A stretch of DNA of 14,940 nt. It comes from Asaia bogorensis (lineage in GTDB: Bacteria > Pseudomonadota > Alphaproteobacteria > Acetobacterales > Acetobacteraceae). This document shows positions 1-5,731 of the stretch, piece after piece (the stretch's first letter is position 1; every line of letters begins with the position of its first letter). The notes below the pieces were generated by a model. That model was not told the origin of the DNA. It did not search any database and was given only the letters and a program-made list of their open reading frames with translations. The translations under genes were made by a program, and so were the position numbers. The DNA lies in NCBI GenBank assembly GCA_945871455.1, contig CAMBXJ010000045.1, positions 1-14,940 of the forward strand, read 5' to 3'.

Positions 1-100
1 CGGGTCGGCCGTGATCACGGTGATGGTCGGCTTCGGCATCCTGATGTCGGTGCATGTGCATCGCGATGTGGAGTTCGCGAATATGCGGGATGAGCGGTGA
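1..100 (+). CDS. C-terminal end of an unidentified membrane protein (partial)
   Basis: An open frame enters from the left edge (first full codon at base 2) and ends at TGA 98-100, giving 32 visible residues. The visible part begins with a hydrophobic stretch (VITVMVGFGILM) and ends in a charged tail (HRDVEFANMRDER). This fits the last transmembrane helix of an inner-membrane protein with a short cytoplasmic end. The stop overlaps the GTG start of the next gene as GTGA, which suggests translational coupling. The family cannot be named from so few residues. A second frame is also open here but reads as an Arg/Gly-rich shadow. Confidence 0.45.
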   Translation, partial: GSAVITVMVGFGILMSVHVHRDVEFANMRDER

Positions 101-486
101 CGGTGTCGCCGCGTCTGGTCGGGGCGTACCGACGGACGGTCTATGCGGTCGGTGATGTGGAATTGCGGATCGGCCGGCGGTCGTTGGCCATGGACGCGCT
201 GCTGCGCCGGTATCACGTCCGGGAGGCAGTGCTGATCACGGCCTGGAACCCGATGTCGCGGCGGATGCCGATGGGATGGAACCGGCGCGCACAGTGCCGG
301 TTGATGGAACGCTTGCGGCGGTTTGTGATATTGCCGGCCGCGGGTGGCTGGCGACGATGGCGCGAGGACCATGTGCTGGTTCTCGGGCCGGTTCGGCTGG
401 TCGTTCGGATAGCCCGGATGTTTCGTCAGGCGGCGATCGTACGGGTCGGGACAGGCCGAACACCCGGGCTCATCGTCCGACCATAG
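97..486 (+). CDS. DUF3293 domain-containing protein
   Basis: This 129-residue protein has the pattern I associate with DUF3293: a Tyr/Arg-rich start, ITAWNP at residues 47-52, an Asn-Arg-Arg pair at 62-64 in a helix, a GGW...W.ED segment at 83-91, and FRQAAI at 109-114 near the end. The length is normal for the family, whose biochemical function is unknown to me. The GTG start at 97 overlaps the upstream TGA, and GGGATGAG just before it can serve as a ribosome binding site. No internal ATG would keep the conserved N-terminal part. The gene converges on thiE with only 36 bp between stops. That gap holds a short TGCCG/CGGCA hairpin without a T-tract. The family call is by pattern recognition only. 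Confidence 0.75.
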   Translation: MTVSPRLVGAYRRTVYAVGDVELRIGRRSLAMDALLRRYHVREAVLITAWNPMSRRMPMGWNRRAQCRLMERLRRFVILPAAGGWRRWREDHVLVLGPVRLVVRIARMFRQAAIVRVGTGRTPGLIVRP

Positions 487-522
487 CGTGACTGCCGGAC
501 GGCATCTCGGCCCTCGGCGCCC

Positions 523-1173
523 CTACGCCCCCGCGATCGCCGCGTTCAGCGCCTTCACCCCGGCCCCGGGCCCATCCGGATGGTTCCACACACACCCGAC
601 CACGGCCAGGAAATCCGTCCCCGCCCGGACCAGAGGGCCGCAATTCTCTGGCGTGATTCCCCCGATCGCGCAGCTTGGCAGTTCCATAAGATCCGCCCAC
701 CAGCGCAAAATCTCGGGGTCCAGCAGGTTCTTCACCTCTTTCGTCGTCGATGGGTAGAACGCACCGAACGCGACATAATCCGCCCCGTCCTCGCCAGCCG
801 TCATCGCCAGGTCGCGACTGCCTTTGCATGTCACGCCCAAGGTCAGGTCCGGCCCCATCAGGCGTCGCGCCTCCTTGGCCGGCATGTCCTCCTGCCCGAG
901 ATGCGCGCCGTCGCAGCCGGTGGCGACCACCAGATCGGCACGGTCGTTCAGCAGGAACGCGACACCGCGCGCCTGCGACACCGGCCGCAGCGCGTCGATC
1001 GCGCGCTTCCAGTCATCGTCAGGCACGTCCTTCAGCCGCAACTGCACCGCCGCCACGTCGCCCGCGTCCAACGCCGCCGCCAACAGATCGGCGAACGGCT
1101 TTGGATCGAGCTTCGGCGGCGTGATCAGATAGACGCGGCAGCCTTCGGGGCCGCCACGATCCATCGGAGGCAC
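523..1173 (-). CDS. thiE: Thiamine phosphate synthase
   Basis: ThiE joins hydroxymethylpyrimidine diphosphate to the thiazole phosphate to give thiamine monophosphate in the cytoplasm. The 216-residue protein shows the TIM-barrel motifs in order: QLRLKD at 44-49, LNDRADLV at 75-82, DGAHLGQED at 88-96, [14 protein letters not shown] at 132-145 and AIGGIT at 169-174. Most families carry a Gly-x-Ser-x-His strand where this one has GVTCKGS (113-119), a variant I associate with alphaproteobacteria. The GTG at 1173 lies 5 bp after the aldolase stop, with AAGG about 12 bp upstream; ATG at 1164 is an alternative start. It is probably the last gene of an operon with the aldolase. No other thiamine gene or TPP riboswitch is visible nearby, so it appears separated from the rest of the pathway. 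Confidence 0.93.
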   Translation of the reverse strand: MPPMDRGGPEGCRVYLITPPKLDPKPFADLLAAALDAGDVAAVQLRLKDVPDDDWKRAIDALRPVSQARGVAFLLNDRADLVVATGCDGAHLGQEDMPAKEARRLMGPDLTLGVTCKGSRDLAMTAGEDGADYVAFGAFYPSTTKEVKNLLDPEILRWWADLMELPSCAIGGITPENCGPLVRAGTDFLAVVGCVWNHPDGPGAGVKALNAAIAGA

Positions 1174-1178
1174 GTCCG

Positions 1179-2093
1179 TCAGGCCTTGTTTTGATAGATG
1201 TCGATGATCTTGTTCAACATCTCCAACGCCAGTTCCTTCGGACGCTGGAAGGTGTTGCGTCCGATGATGCTGCCATTGGCGCCACCATCGCGCAGACCGC
1301 GCACTTCCTCATACACGCCGTCCAGGTCCTTCGCCTCGCCGCCCGAGAACACGACGATTCGCTTGCCGTTGAACGAGGACTGCATGACATGCGCGACTCG
1401 CTTGGCGAGCGTGGAGCCGTCGAACTTCTCGTAGCTCTTTTTCGCCGCGTCCAGGCTGACAACCGCGGTCGGCGGCTTCACCTTGATGATGTTGGCGCCC
1501 ATCAGCGCGGCCATCTGAGCGGCATAGGCGCAGATATCGACCGCGGTTTCGGCCGCCTTGTCCAGGTTCGGACCGCGCGGGTAGCTCCAGACCACGACCG
1601 CGAGGCCGGCGTCCTTGGCTTCCAGGGTCAGTTCCCGCAGTTCTTCCATCTGCGCGAACGCGTATTCGCTGCCGGGATAGATCGTGAAGCCGATCGCGGC
1701 ACAGCCCAACCGCAGCGCGTCCTTCACGCCGGCGGTCACAGCCTGGTCCTTGTTGGTCGCCAGGCTGTTGGAGTTGTTGCACTTAAGGATGGTCGGGATC
1801 TGTCCGGCATAGGTGTCGGCACCCTGCGCGATCATCCCCAGCGGCGCGGCATAGGCGTTCAGCCCGGCCTCGATCGCCAGTTGGTAATGGTAGTGCGGGT
1901 CGTACGCCGCCGGATTCGGCGCGAAGCTGCGGGCCGGGCCGTGCTCGAATCCCTGATCCACCGGCAGGATGACAACCTTGCCGGTGCCGGCGAGTCTGCC
2001 GGTTGAAAGGATGCGGGCCAGATTGGCCTTCACGCCGGGATTGTCGCCCTCATACCAATCGAGGATCCGTTTGACTTTCTGGCTGACGCGCAT
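1179..2093 (-). CDS. Fructose-bisphosphate aldolase class I (archaeal/DhnA type)
   Basis: This 304-residue enzyme belongs to the DeoC/LacD-like class I aldolases. These cleave fructose 1,6-bisphosphate to dihydroxyacetone phosphate and glyceraldehyde 3-phosphate through a Schiff-base lysine, without metal. Visible landmarks are [11 protein letters not shown] (43-53), KCNNSNSL (104-111), VVWSYPRGP (167-175), NIIKVKPP (201-208) containing the likely Schiff-base lysine (Lys204 or Lys206), the phosphate-loop Gly pair at FSGGEA (249-254), and [10 protein letters not shown] (275-284). The ATG at 2093 is preceded by AGGAAAGGGA, a good ribosome binding site. thiE follows after 5 bp and a conserved hypothetical gene ends 46 bp upstream, so the three probably share a leftward transcript. 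The family call is firm; the symbol fbaB is often used but naming varies. Confidence 0.94.
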   Translation of the reverse strand: MRVSQKVKRILDWYEGDNPGVKANLARILSTGRLAGTGKVVILPVDQGFEHGPARSFAPNPAAYDPHYHYQLAIEAGLNAYAAPLGMIAQGADTYAGQIPTILKCNNSNSLATNKDQAVTAGVKDALRLGCAAIGFTIYPGSEYAFAQMEELRELTLEAKDAGLAVVVWSYPRGPNLDKAAETAVDICAYAAQMAALMGANIIKVKPPTAVVSLDAAKKSYEKFDGSTLAKRVAHVMQSSFNGKRIVVFSGGEAKDLDGVYEEVRGLRDGGANGSIIGRNTFQRPKELALEMLNKIIDIYQNKA

Positions 2094-2139
2094 GGGGCCT
2101 GTCCCTTTCCTTGGATATGCCTGTCCTGATGCGACCCTC

Positions 2140-2592
2140 CTAACTCAGCCGGCGGCCGCTGTCACGTATGGCGCTTCGCACCTGCAACCAAACCGACAAC
2201 CGCCGAGCGGTCCCGGTTGTCGCCCCGGTTGTCGCCCCGGTTGTCGACAGCTCCAGCGCGACCGGCGCTTCGGGCAGGACAAAGCCGCCCTGCCCGCGCG
2301 CGATCCGGTCCACCGCGTCCCATCCTGGGGCGGACCGCCAGAGCACCAGCCGCCCGACGCCGATCCGCAACGCCGCCATGGCCTGCCCCGCCCCATCGCC
2401 ACAATCCAGAATATCGACCATCGGCACCGTCGGGCACTCGGCCCGTGCCTGGGCCACCACGTCCCGCCACCAGAGGCATCCCGCATACAGCCCGGCGCCC
2501 GGCGCCGACAGCAAGGTCACCGGCAAACCGGGCGCCAACGCGATCCGCGCATCCGCGAGCCCATGCACGATGACGGCGGGATAAAGTGGCAT
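2140..2592 (-). CDS. Conserved hypothetical protein upstream of the aldolase
   Basis: This 150-residue protein has no function I can assign. Its N-terminal two thirds look like a real conserved protein: HGLADARIALAP at residues 10-21, a Gly/Ala-rich LLSAPGAGLYAGCLWW segment and a DILDCGDGAGQAMAALR helix. I recall similar proteins beside this type of aldolase in Acetobacteraceae, but that is memory and not a search. The C-terminal part contains a run of Thr-Thr-Gly-Ala units encoded by a 12-bp tandem repeat, so it is probably a variable tail. The start overlaps the palindromic intergenic region at 2594-2632 and has no clear ribosome binding site, so a leaderless or near-leaderless message is possible. 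It is likely co-transcribed with the aldolase and thiE. Confidence 0.7.
   Translation of the reverse strand: MPLYPAVIVHGLADARIALAPGLPVTLLSAPGAGLYAGCLWWRDVVAQARAECPTVPMVDILDCGDGAGQAMAALRIGVGRLVLWRSAPGWDAVDRIARGQGGFVLPEAPVALELSTTGATTGATTGTARRLSVWLQVRSAIRDSGRRLS
2212..2246. repeat. 12-bp tandem repeat inside the hypothetical gene
   Basis: The unit CCCCGGTTGTCG occurs twice exactly (2223-2234 and 2235-2246), preceded by an 11-base copy at 2212-2222. On the minus strand each unit encodes four residues (Thr-Thr-Gly-Ala), so a gain or loss of copies keeps the frame. Confidence 0.8.
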
Positions 2593-2593
2593 G

Positions 2594-2632
2594 CTTGACG
2601 TTCAAGCGGTTGACCGGGTTCAGTTCAAGCGG
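2594..2632. promoter_or_regulatory. Candidate divergent control region with dyad and direct repeats
   Basis: The 70 bp between the leftward hypothetical gene and the rightward coiled-coil gene hold a short dyad, CTTGA-CGT-TCAAG (2594-2606), and a 10-bp direct repeat, GTTCAAGCGG (2600-2609 and 2623-2632), spaced 23 bp apart. TTGAC-type hexamers occur at 2595 and 2610 on the plus strand. On the minus strand TTGAAC-N17-TTGAAC would place a start close to the ATG at 2592. The repeats are seen directly; use as an operator or promoter is inferred, and no -10 box is convincing. Confidence 0.3.
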
Positions 2633-2662
2633 CATCAGGTTGCGAACCGAGCAGGGGCGGCC

Positions 2663-2899
2663 ATGGCGAACGAAACCGACGACCCGGATAAGGCGGCCGA
2701 TCGGCTGGAGGCCGCGCTGGAACGGATTGCGCGCCTGGCGGCCCAACCGCGCCCTGCCCTGGAACCCTCGCCTTCGGCTGCGGCACCATCGGACGACATG
2801 GACGCGCAAGCGGCTCTGGACCCAGCCCCGGCGACGGCGGAAATCGCCGAACGACTGGATGATTTGATCGACCGGCTGCGCACCGTGCTTGGGAAATAG
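2663..2899 (+). CDS. Small coiled-coil protein upstream of zapA
   Basis: This predicted 78-residue acidic protein has two amphipathic helices, DRLEAALERIARLA near the N-terminus and ERLDDLIDRLRTVLG at the C-terminus. They are joined by a Pro/Ala/Ser-rich linker. The ATG at 2663 is preceded by AGGGGCGG, a good ribosome binding site. An in-frame ATG at 2591 exists but would add a poorly structured extension and collide with the start of the leftward gene. It ends 69 bp before zapA on the same strand. Alphaproteobacteria often carry a short coiled-coil gene just before zapA, sometimes labelled DUF4164; I cannot confirm membership. A role beside ZapA at the division ring is a guess from position. 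Confidence 0.6.
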   Translation: MANETDDPDKAADRLEAALERIARLAAQPRPALEPSPSAAAPSDDMDAQAALDPAPATAEIAERLDDLIDRLRTVLGK

Positions 2900-2968
2900 C
2901 CCCGACACGGTCGAATCGAGAGAATTGGGCCACGGGAATTGGCCCGGGGAATGAGAAAGGGATGCGCA

Positions 2969-3295
2969 ATGGCGCAAGTGACGCTTCGCATCAACGGGTA
3001 TGCCTACACCGTCGGATGCAAGGACGGGGAAGAAGAGCACCTGATGTCGATGGGCAATGAGGTTGAACGGCGAATCGACAGCATCAAGGCCGCGGCCGGC
3101 CAAAGCAGCGAAGCGCGGATGCTGGTCATGGCCGCGCTGCTGATGGCCGACGATCTGTTCGAGAAGCAGCGTCGCCTGGATGAACAGCCGTCGGTCAACG
3201 CCGATCCTCCAAAACCCGACCCGCGACTCGGGCGAAAGCTGAATAAAATCGCCAAACGCGCGGAAGACATTGCCGCGGACCTAGAACCCACCTAA
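2969..3295 (+). CDS. zapA: Cell division protein ZapA
   Basis: ZapA binds FtsZ and bundles its filaments at midcell. This 108-residue protein has the family layout: a beta-rich start (AQVTLRINGYAYTVGCKDGEEEHL) with the INGY and C-x-D-G-E-E elements, a helix covering VERRIDSIK, and a hydrophobic dimer helix around MLVMAALLMADDLFEKQ. A long coiled-coil-prone tail follows. The ATG at 2969 has AAAGGGA just upstream. An in-frame ATG at 2951 would overlap that site and add six non-conserved residues, so I prefer 2969. The 6S RNA candidate starts within a few bases of the stop, followed by the formyltetrahydrofolate cyclo-ligase gene, which is the classic zapA-ssrS-fau arrangement. Confidence 0.92.
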   Translation: MAQVTLRINGYAYTVGCKDGEEEHLMSMGNEVERRIDSIKAAAGQSSEARMLVMAALLMADDLFEKQRRLDEQPSVNADPPKPDPRLGRKLNKIAKRAEDIAADLEPT

Positions 3296-3298
3296 GTA

Positions 3299-3445
3299 GG
3301 TGTGGCGGGGCTTCCCGGTGCGACAGGCAATTCATCCCCAGGGCCAGTAAGCATCTCCCTAGGGAGCTGGCGCTGCCGGGATCTTGGTCTCGGTATCTGG
3401 CACCCACCTGCACACGCAGGCTCTGGGAGGATGTTACGCCAACGG
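3299..3445 (+). ncRNA. ssrS: 6S RNA candidate
   Basis: 6S RNA mimics an open promoter and sequesters the housekeeping RNA polymerase. The 152 bp between zapA and the cyclo-ligase gene hold no reading frame, and this is where 6S RNA sits in many proteobacteria. Its ends pair as expected for the closing stem: TGGCG 3303-3307 with CGCCA 3437-3441, CTTCCC 3311-3316 with GGGAGG 3425-3430 (one wobble), and TGCG 3319-3322 with CGCA 3415-3418. Inside lie a CTCCCTAGGGAG palindrome and a CCGGGA/TCTCGG hairpin, compatible with a bubble and terminal stem. The exact ends are estimates. A covariance search against Rfam RF00013 would decide. Confidence 0.75.
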
Positions 3446-3447
3446 CC

Positions 3448-4038
3448 ATGGAGGCTCCGCACTCTCCAACCGATCTCGACCTTGCGAAGCGAGCCATGCG
3501 CGACGTTGCGCTGGCGGCGCGGGCAAGGTTTGTCCAGGCGGGCCCCGAACCGGCGGCATGCGGTGCGGCTCTTGCGGCCCATGTCCTGCGCGAATGCTCG
3601 CCGCCCCCCGGCGCCGTGGTGTCGGGGTTCCTGCCCATTGGCGATGAAATCGACGTCCGCCCACTGCTGATCGCACTGCACGAACGCGGCCACGCGCTGG
3701 CGCTGCCGGTCACCCCCAAGCGCGGCAATCCGCTGACATTCCGACGCTGGCGGCCCGGCGATGCGCTGGTCACCGAGCGATTCGGCACGATGTGTCCGGT
3801 CGGAGAGGAAATCGTGCCGAATTTCCTGCTGGTGCCGCTGCTGGCCTTCGATCGGCGGGGTTTCCGACTCGGCTATGGCGCTGGCTATTACGACCGAACC
3901 CTTTCGGGCCTGCGCGGACATTTCGCCCTGGGCTGCTCCTATGCGGCGCAAACTGTGGACGCCGTTCCGATTGGTGCCTACGACATGCGCCTCGACGCCG
4001 TGGCAACCGAGCGCGGCATTGTCCGGCCGGACGCATAG
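3448..4038 (+). CDS. 5-formyltetrahydrofolate cyclo-ligase
   Basis: This ATP-dependent enzyme turns 5-formyltetrahydrofolate into 5,10-methenyltetrahydrofolate and returns a storage folate to one-carbon metabolism. The 196-residue protein has the family signatures: GFLPIGDEIDVRPL (60-73), VPLLAFDRRGFRLGYGAGYYDR (129-150) with the Gly-rich ATP loop, and a C-terminal D-x-x-A-TE-x-G element (183-190). The length is typical. The ATG at 3448 sits at the end of the 6S candidate and has no strong ribosome binding site close by. It is probably translated from the same primary transcript as the RNA, as with fau (ygfA) in E. coli. ATG at 3496 is a less likely start because it would remove the basic N-terminal helix. 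Confidence 0.93.
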   Translation: MEAPHSPTDLDLAKRAMRDVALAARARFVQAGPEPAACGAALAAHVLRECSPPPGAVVSGFLPIGDEIDVRPLLIALHERGHALALPVTPKRGNPLTFRRWRPGDALVTERFGTMCPVGEEIVPNFLLVPLLAFDRRGFRLGYGAGYYDRTLSGLRGHFALGCSYAAQTVDAVPIGAYDMRLDAVATERGIVRPDA

Positions 4039-4131
4039 GGCGAGCGTTGCTGGCCGCTCAGATTTTGCTCGACTTTGGCTGGCCCCGGAGCATCCACGGG
4101 CATCCCAAAGGGAACCCAAAGGCAACACGGC

Positions 4132-4947
4132 ATGCGAATTCTGTTTCTGGGTGACCTTGTCGGACGTTCCGGGCGAGAGGCGGTAGGGGCGGCCCTGCCC
4201 GGCTTGCGCCAGCGCCTGCGCATCGATCTTGTGGTGGTAAACGCGGAAAACGCCTCCCATGGCTTCGGCCTGGCGCCCGATATGGCAAAGGCATTGTTCG
4301 CGGCGGGCACGGATGTGATCACCCTGGGCAATCATGCCTGGGACCGGAAGGAAATCATCCCCTTCATCGCTGAAAACCCGCGTTTGATCCGCCCGTTGAA
4401 CTACCCGCCCGGCACGCCCGGGGCCGGCTCCATCGTCGTGGAACTGCCTGGCGGGCAGCGCGCGCTGATCGCCCAGGCGATGGGACGGCTGTTCATGGAC
4501 CCGCTCGACTGCCCCTTCCGCGCCACCGCCGACCTCCTCGCCCGCCACCGACTCGGCGCGTCCATCAACGCCATCCTGGTGGATTTCCACGCCGAGGCGA
4601 CCAGCGAGAAAATGGCGTTTGCCCATATGTTCGACGGCCAGGTGTCGATGGTGGTGGGCACGCATACGCACTGCCCGTCGGCCGATGCGCAGGTCCTGCC
4701 AGGGGGCACCGCGTTCCAGTCAGACGCCGGTATGTGCGGTGATTACGACAGCGTCATCGGTATGACCAAGGACGGGGCCGCGCTGCGATTCTGGCGGAAA
4801 ATGCCGGGAGAGCGTTTGGCCCCGGCCGAGGGCGAAGCCACCATCTGTGGCGTGTTCCTTGAAACCGACGACCAGACCGGTCTCGCGCGCCGGGTAGAGC
4901 CGGTTCGAATGGGGGGGCGTCTGGCGCCCGCCATGCCGGTCGTCTGA
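4132..4947 (+). CDS. YmdB-like metallophosphoesterase (TIGR00282 family)
   Basis: This is a dinuclear-metal phosphoesterase. Characterised relatives hydrolyse 2',3'-cyclic nucleotides. The 271-residue protein retains the likely metal ligands in family positions: Asp8 (GDLVGRSG), Glu39-Asn40 (VNAEN), Asn67-His68 (LGNHAWD), His153 (DFHAE), His178 and His180 (GTHTH). The late SDAGMCGDYDSVIGM loop is also present. The ATG at 4132 follows AAAGG. The gap from the cyclo-ligase stop is 93 bp and shows only a weak GAGCG/CGCTC hairpin, so co-transcription is likely. The gene ends before a strong terminator at 5064-5089. The family is certain; the substrate in this organism is unknown. Confidence 0.92.
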   Translation: MRILFLGDLVGRSGREAVGAALPGLRQRLRIDLVVVNAENASHGFGLAPDMAKALFAAGTDVITLGNHAWDRKEIIPFIAENPRLIRPLNYPPGTPGAGSIVVELPGGQRALIAQAMGRLFMDPLDCPFRATADLLARHRLGASINAILVDFHAEATSEKMAFAHMFDGQVSMVVGTHTHCPSADAQVLPGGTAFQSDAGMCGDYDSVIGMTKDGAALRFWRKMPGERLAPAEGEATICGVFLETDDQTGLARRVEPVRMGGRLAPAMPVV

Positions 4948-5063
4948 TCCGCGACGCCGGTAAGCACGCGGCGCAGGCCAGGGGGGAGCCGAGGGGGCGG
5001 AGCCGAGACAGCCTGGTCCGCCACGCGGAGAATCCCGTGCCGGACTGACGGCGGAGACAACGA

Positions 5064-5089
5064 AAAAGGGGCCGTTTCCGGCCCCTTTT
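5064..5089. terminator. Bidirectional hairpin terminator
   Basis: AAAAGGGGCCG (5064-5074) pairs perfectly with CGGCCCCTTTT (5079-5089) around a four-base loop. The 11-bp stem ends in T's on one side and A's on the other, so it can act in both directions. It lies between the stops of the convergent phosphoesterase gene (+) and small exported-protein gene (-). Confidence 0.88.
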
Positions 5090-5117
5090 CCACCACCGAT
5101 GGTAAGCCGACGAGGGA

Positions 5118-5438
5118 TCAGCGCGAATAGCTGCGCAGCATGTAGGCAGAAACGCCACCGACGACGACACCCGCCAGCACCGGTGTGCTGGCTGTCGTGA
5201 TCGCGGTGCTGACGCCCGTGAACACCGCCGGGACAACGCCCACGACCGCGCTGACTGTGTTCGAAACCGCGGTGCCGACAACGCCGGCTGTCGCGGTGAG
5301 GCCCGAATTGTACACCGACCCCGCCAAACCGCCGATGACGCCGCCTACAATCATCGTATCCATTGTCGAAGCCGCCTGCGCGGCCGGCGCAACGGCCAAC
5401 AACGAGGCAGCAATGACGCTTGCAAACAACACGCGCAT
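5118..5438 (-). CDS. Small exported Gly/Ala/Val-rich protein, unknown function
   Basis: I do not recognise a family for this 106-residue protein. Residues 1-22 form a clear signal peptide: a short positive start, a hydrophobic core and cleavage after AQA. The 84-residue mature part is almost uncharged and rich in Gly, Ala, Val, Ser and Thr. It has a glycine-zipper-like GGVIGGLAG (32-40) and several hydrophobic segments, and ends in a basic MLRSYSR tail. It may insert in the outer or inner membrane or form a small periplasmic assembly; this is inference. The start is supported by AGGGAG upstream and by a candidate promoter at 5468-5496. The terminator at 5064-5089 lies downstream, so it appears to be a single-gene transcript. 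Confidence 0.7.
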   Translation of the reverse strand: MRVLFASVIAASLLAVAPAAQAASTMDTMIVGGVIGGLAGSVYNSGLTATAGVVGTAVSNTVSAVVGVVPAVFTGVSTAITTASTPVLAGVVVGGVSAYMLRSYSR

Positions 5439-5467
5439 GGCGACGTCTCCCTGAGAATGAGAGCTTA

Positions 5468-5496
5468 GACATAGAGCGTGGCCGCGCGTGCGGCAA
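5468..5496 (-). promoter_or_regulatory. Candidate sigma-70 promoter for the exported-protein gene
   Basis: Read on the minus strand, TTGCCG (5496-5491) is followed after 17 bp by TATGTC (5473-5468), giving a predicted start near 5461 and a leader of about 22 bases. An 8-bp inverted repeat with an 11-base loop (TTCTCGGT 5500-5507 and ACCGAGAA 5519-5526) lies immediately upstream, where a regulator could bind. It is not a terminator in either direction because a T-run does not follow it. The boxes are imperfect. Confidence 0.35.
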
Positions 5497-5623
5497 GACT
5501 TCTCGGTTTCACCCTGTTACCGAGAAACAAAAAAACTTGGTCGCTGCATCTGTGAGTATGTCTAGAGCATGGTCACGAGGAGCGGAACGTAACAGCGTGT
5601 GAATCATACGATCAAACAAGGAG

Positions 5624-5731
5624 CTACAGCGGGTTGCCGTCTTCGGTCAGCGTGAAACTGCTCTGGCCGGCGAATTTTGCCACATCCCGCTGTCCGCGGC
5701 CCTTCCAGGCCCGCGGGACGCGTCTGCTCAA
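5624..5731 (-). CDS. Possible 35-codon micro-ORF coupled to zapE
   Basis: A TTG at 5731-5729 overlaps the zapE stop as TTGA and opens a 35-codon frame ending in TAG at 5624-5626. About four fifths of its codons end in G or C, as in the real genes here. The sequence (SRRVPRAWKGRGQRDVAKF followed by AGQSSFTLTEDGNPL) looks protein-like, with a basic start and a polar end. It could be a coupled small protein, a remnant of a larger gene, or a zapE tail reached by frameshift. TTG starts are rare and I know no match, so confidence is low. The rest of the 289-bp interval upstream (5439-5727) holds only the promoter and inverted repeat. Confidence 0.3.
   Translation of the reverse strand: MSRRVPRAWKGRGQRDVAKFAGQSSFTLTEDGNPL

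Noticed and set aside
3292..4671. 459-codon open frame on the minus strand
   Set aside because: It lies opposite the cyclo-ligase and YmdB-like genes, which have full family motifs. Its translation is His/Arg/Gln-rich without domains, a usual shadow in high-GC DNA.
5500..5526. Inverted repeat next to a run of A's as an intrinsic terminator
   Set aside because: On the plus strand the run after the stem is A, not T, and on the minus strand the T-run precedes the hairpin.
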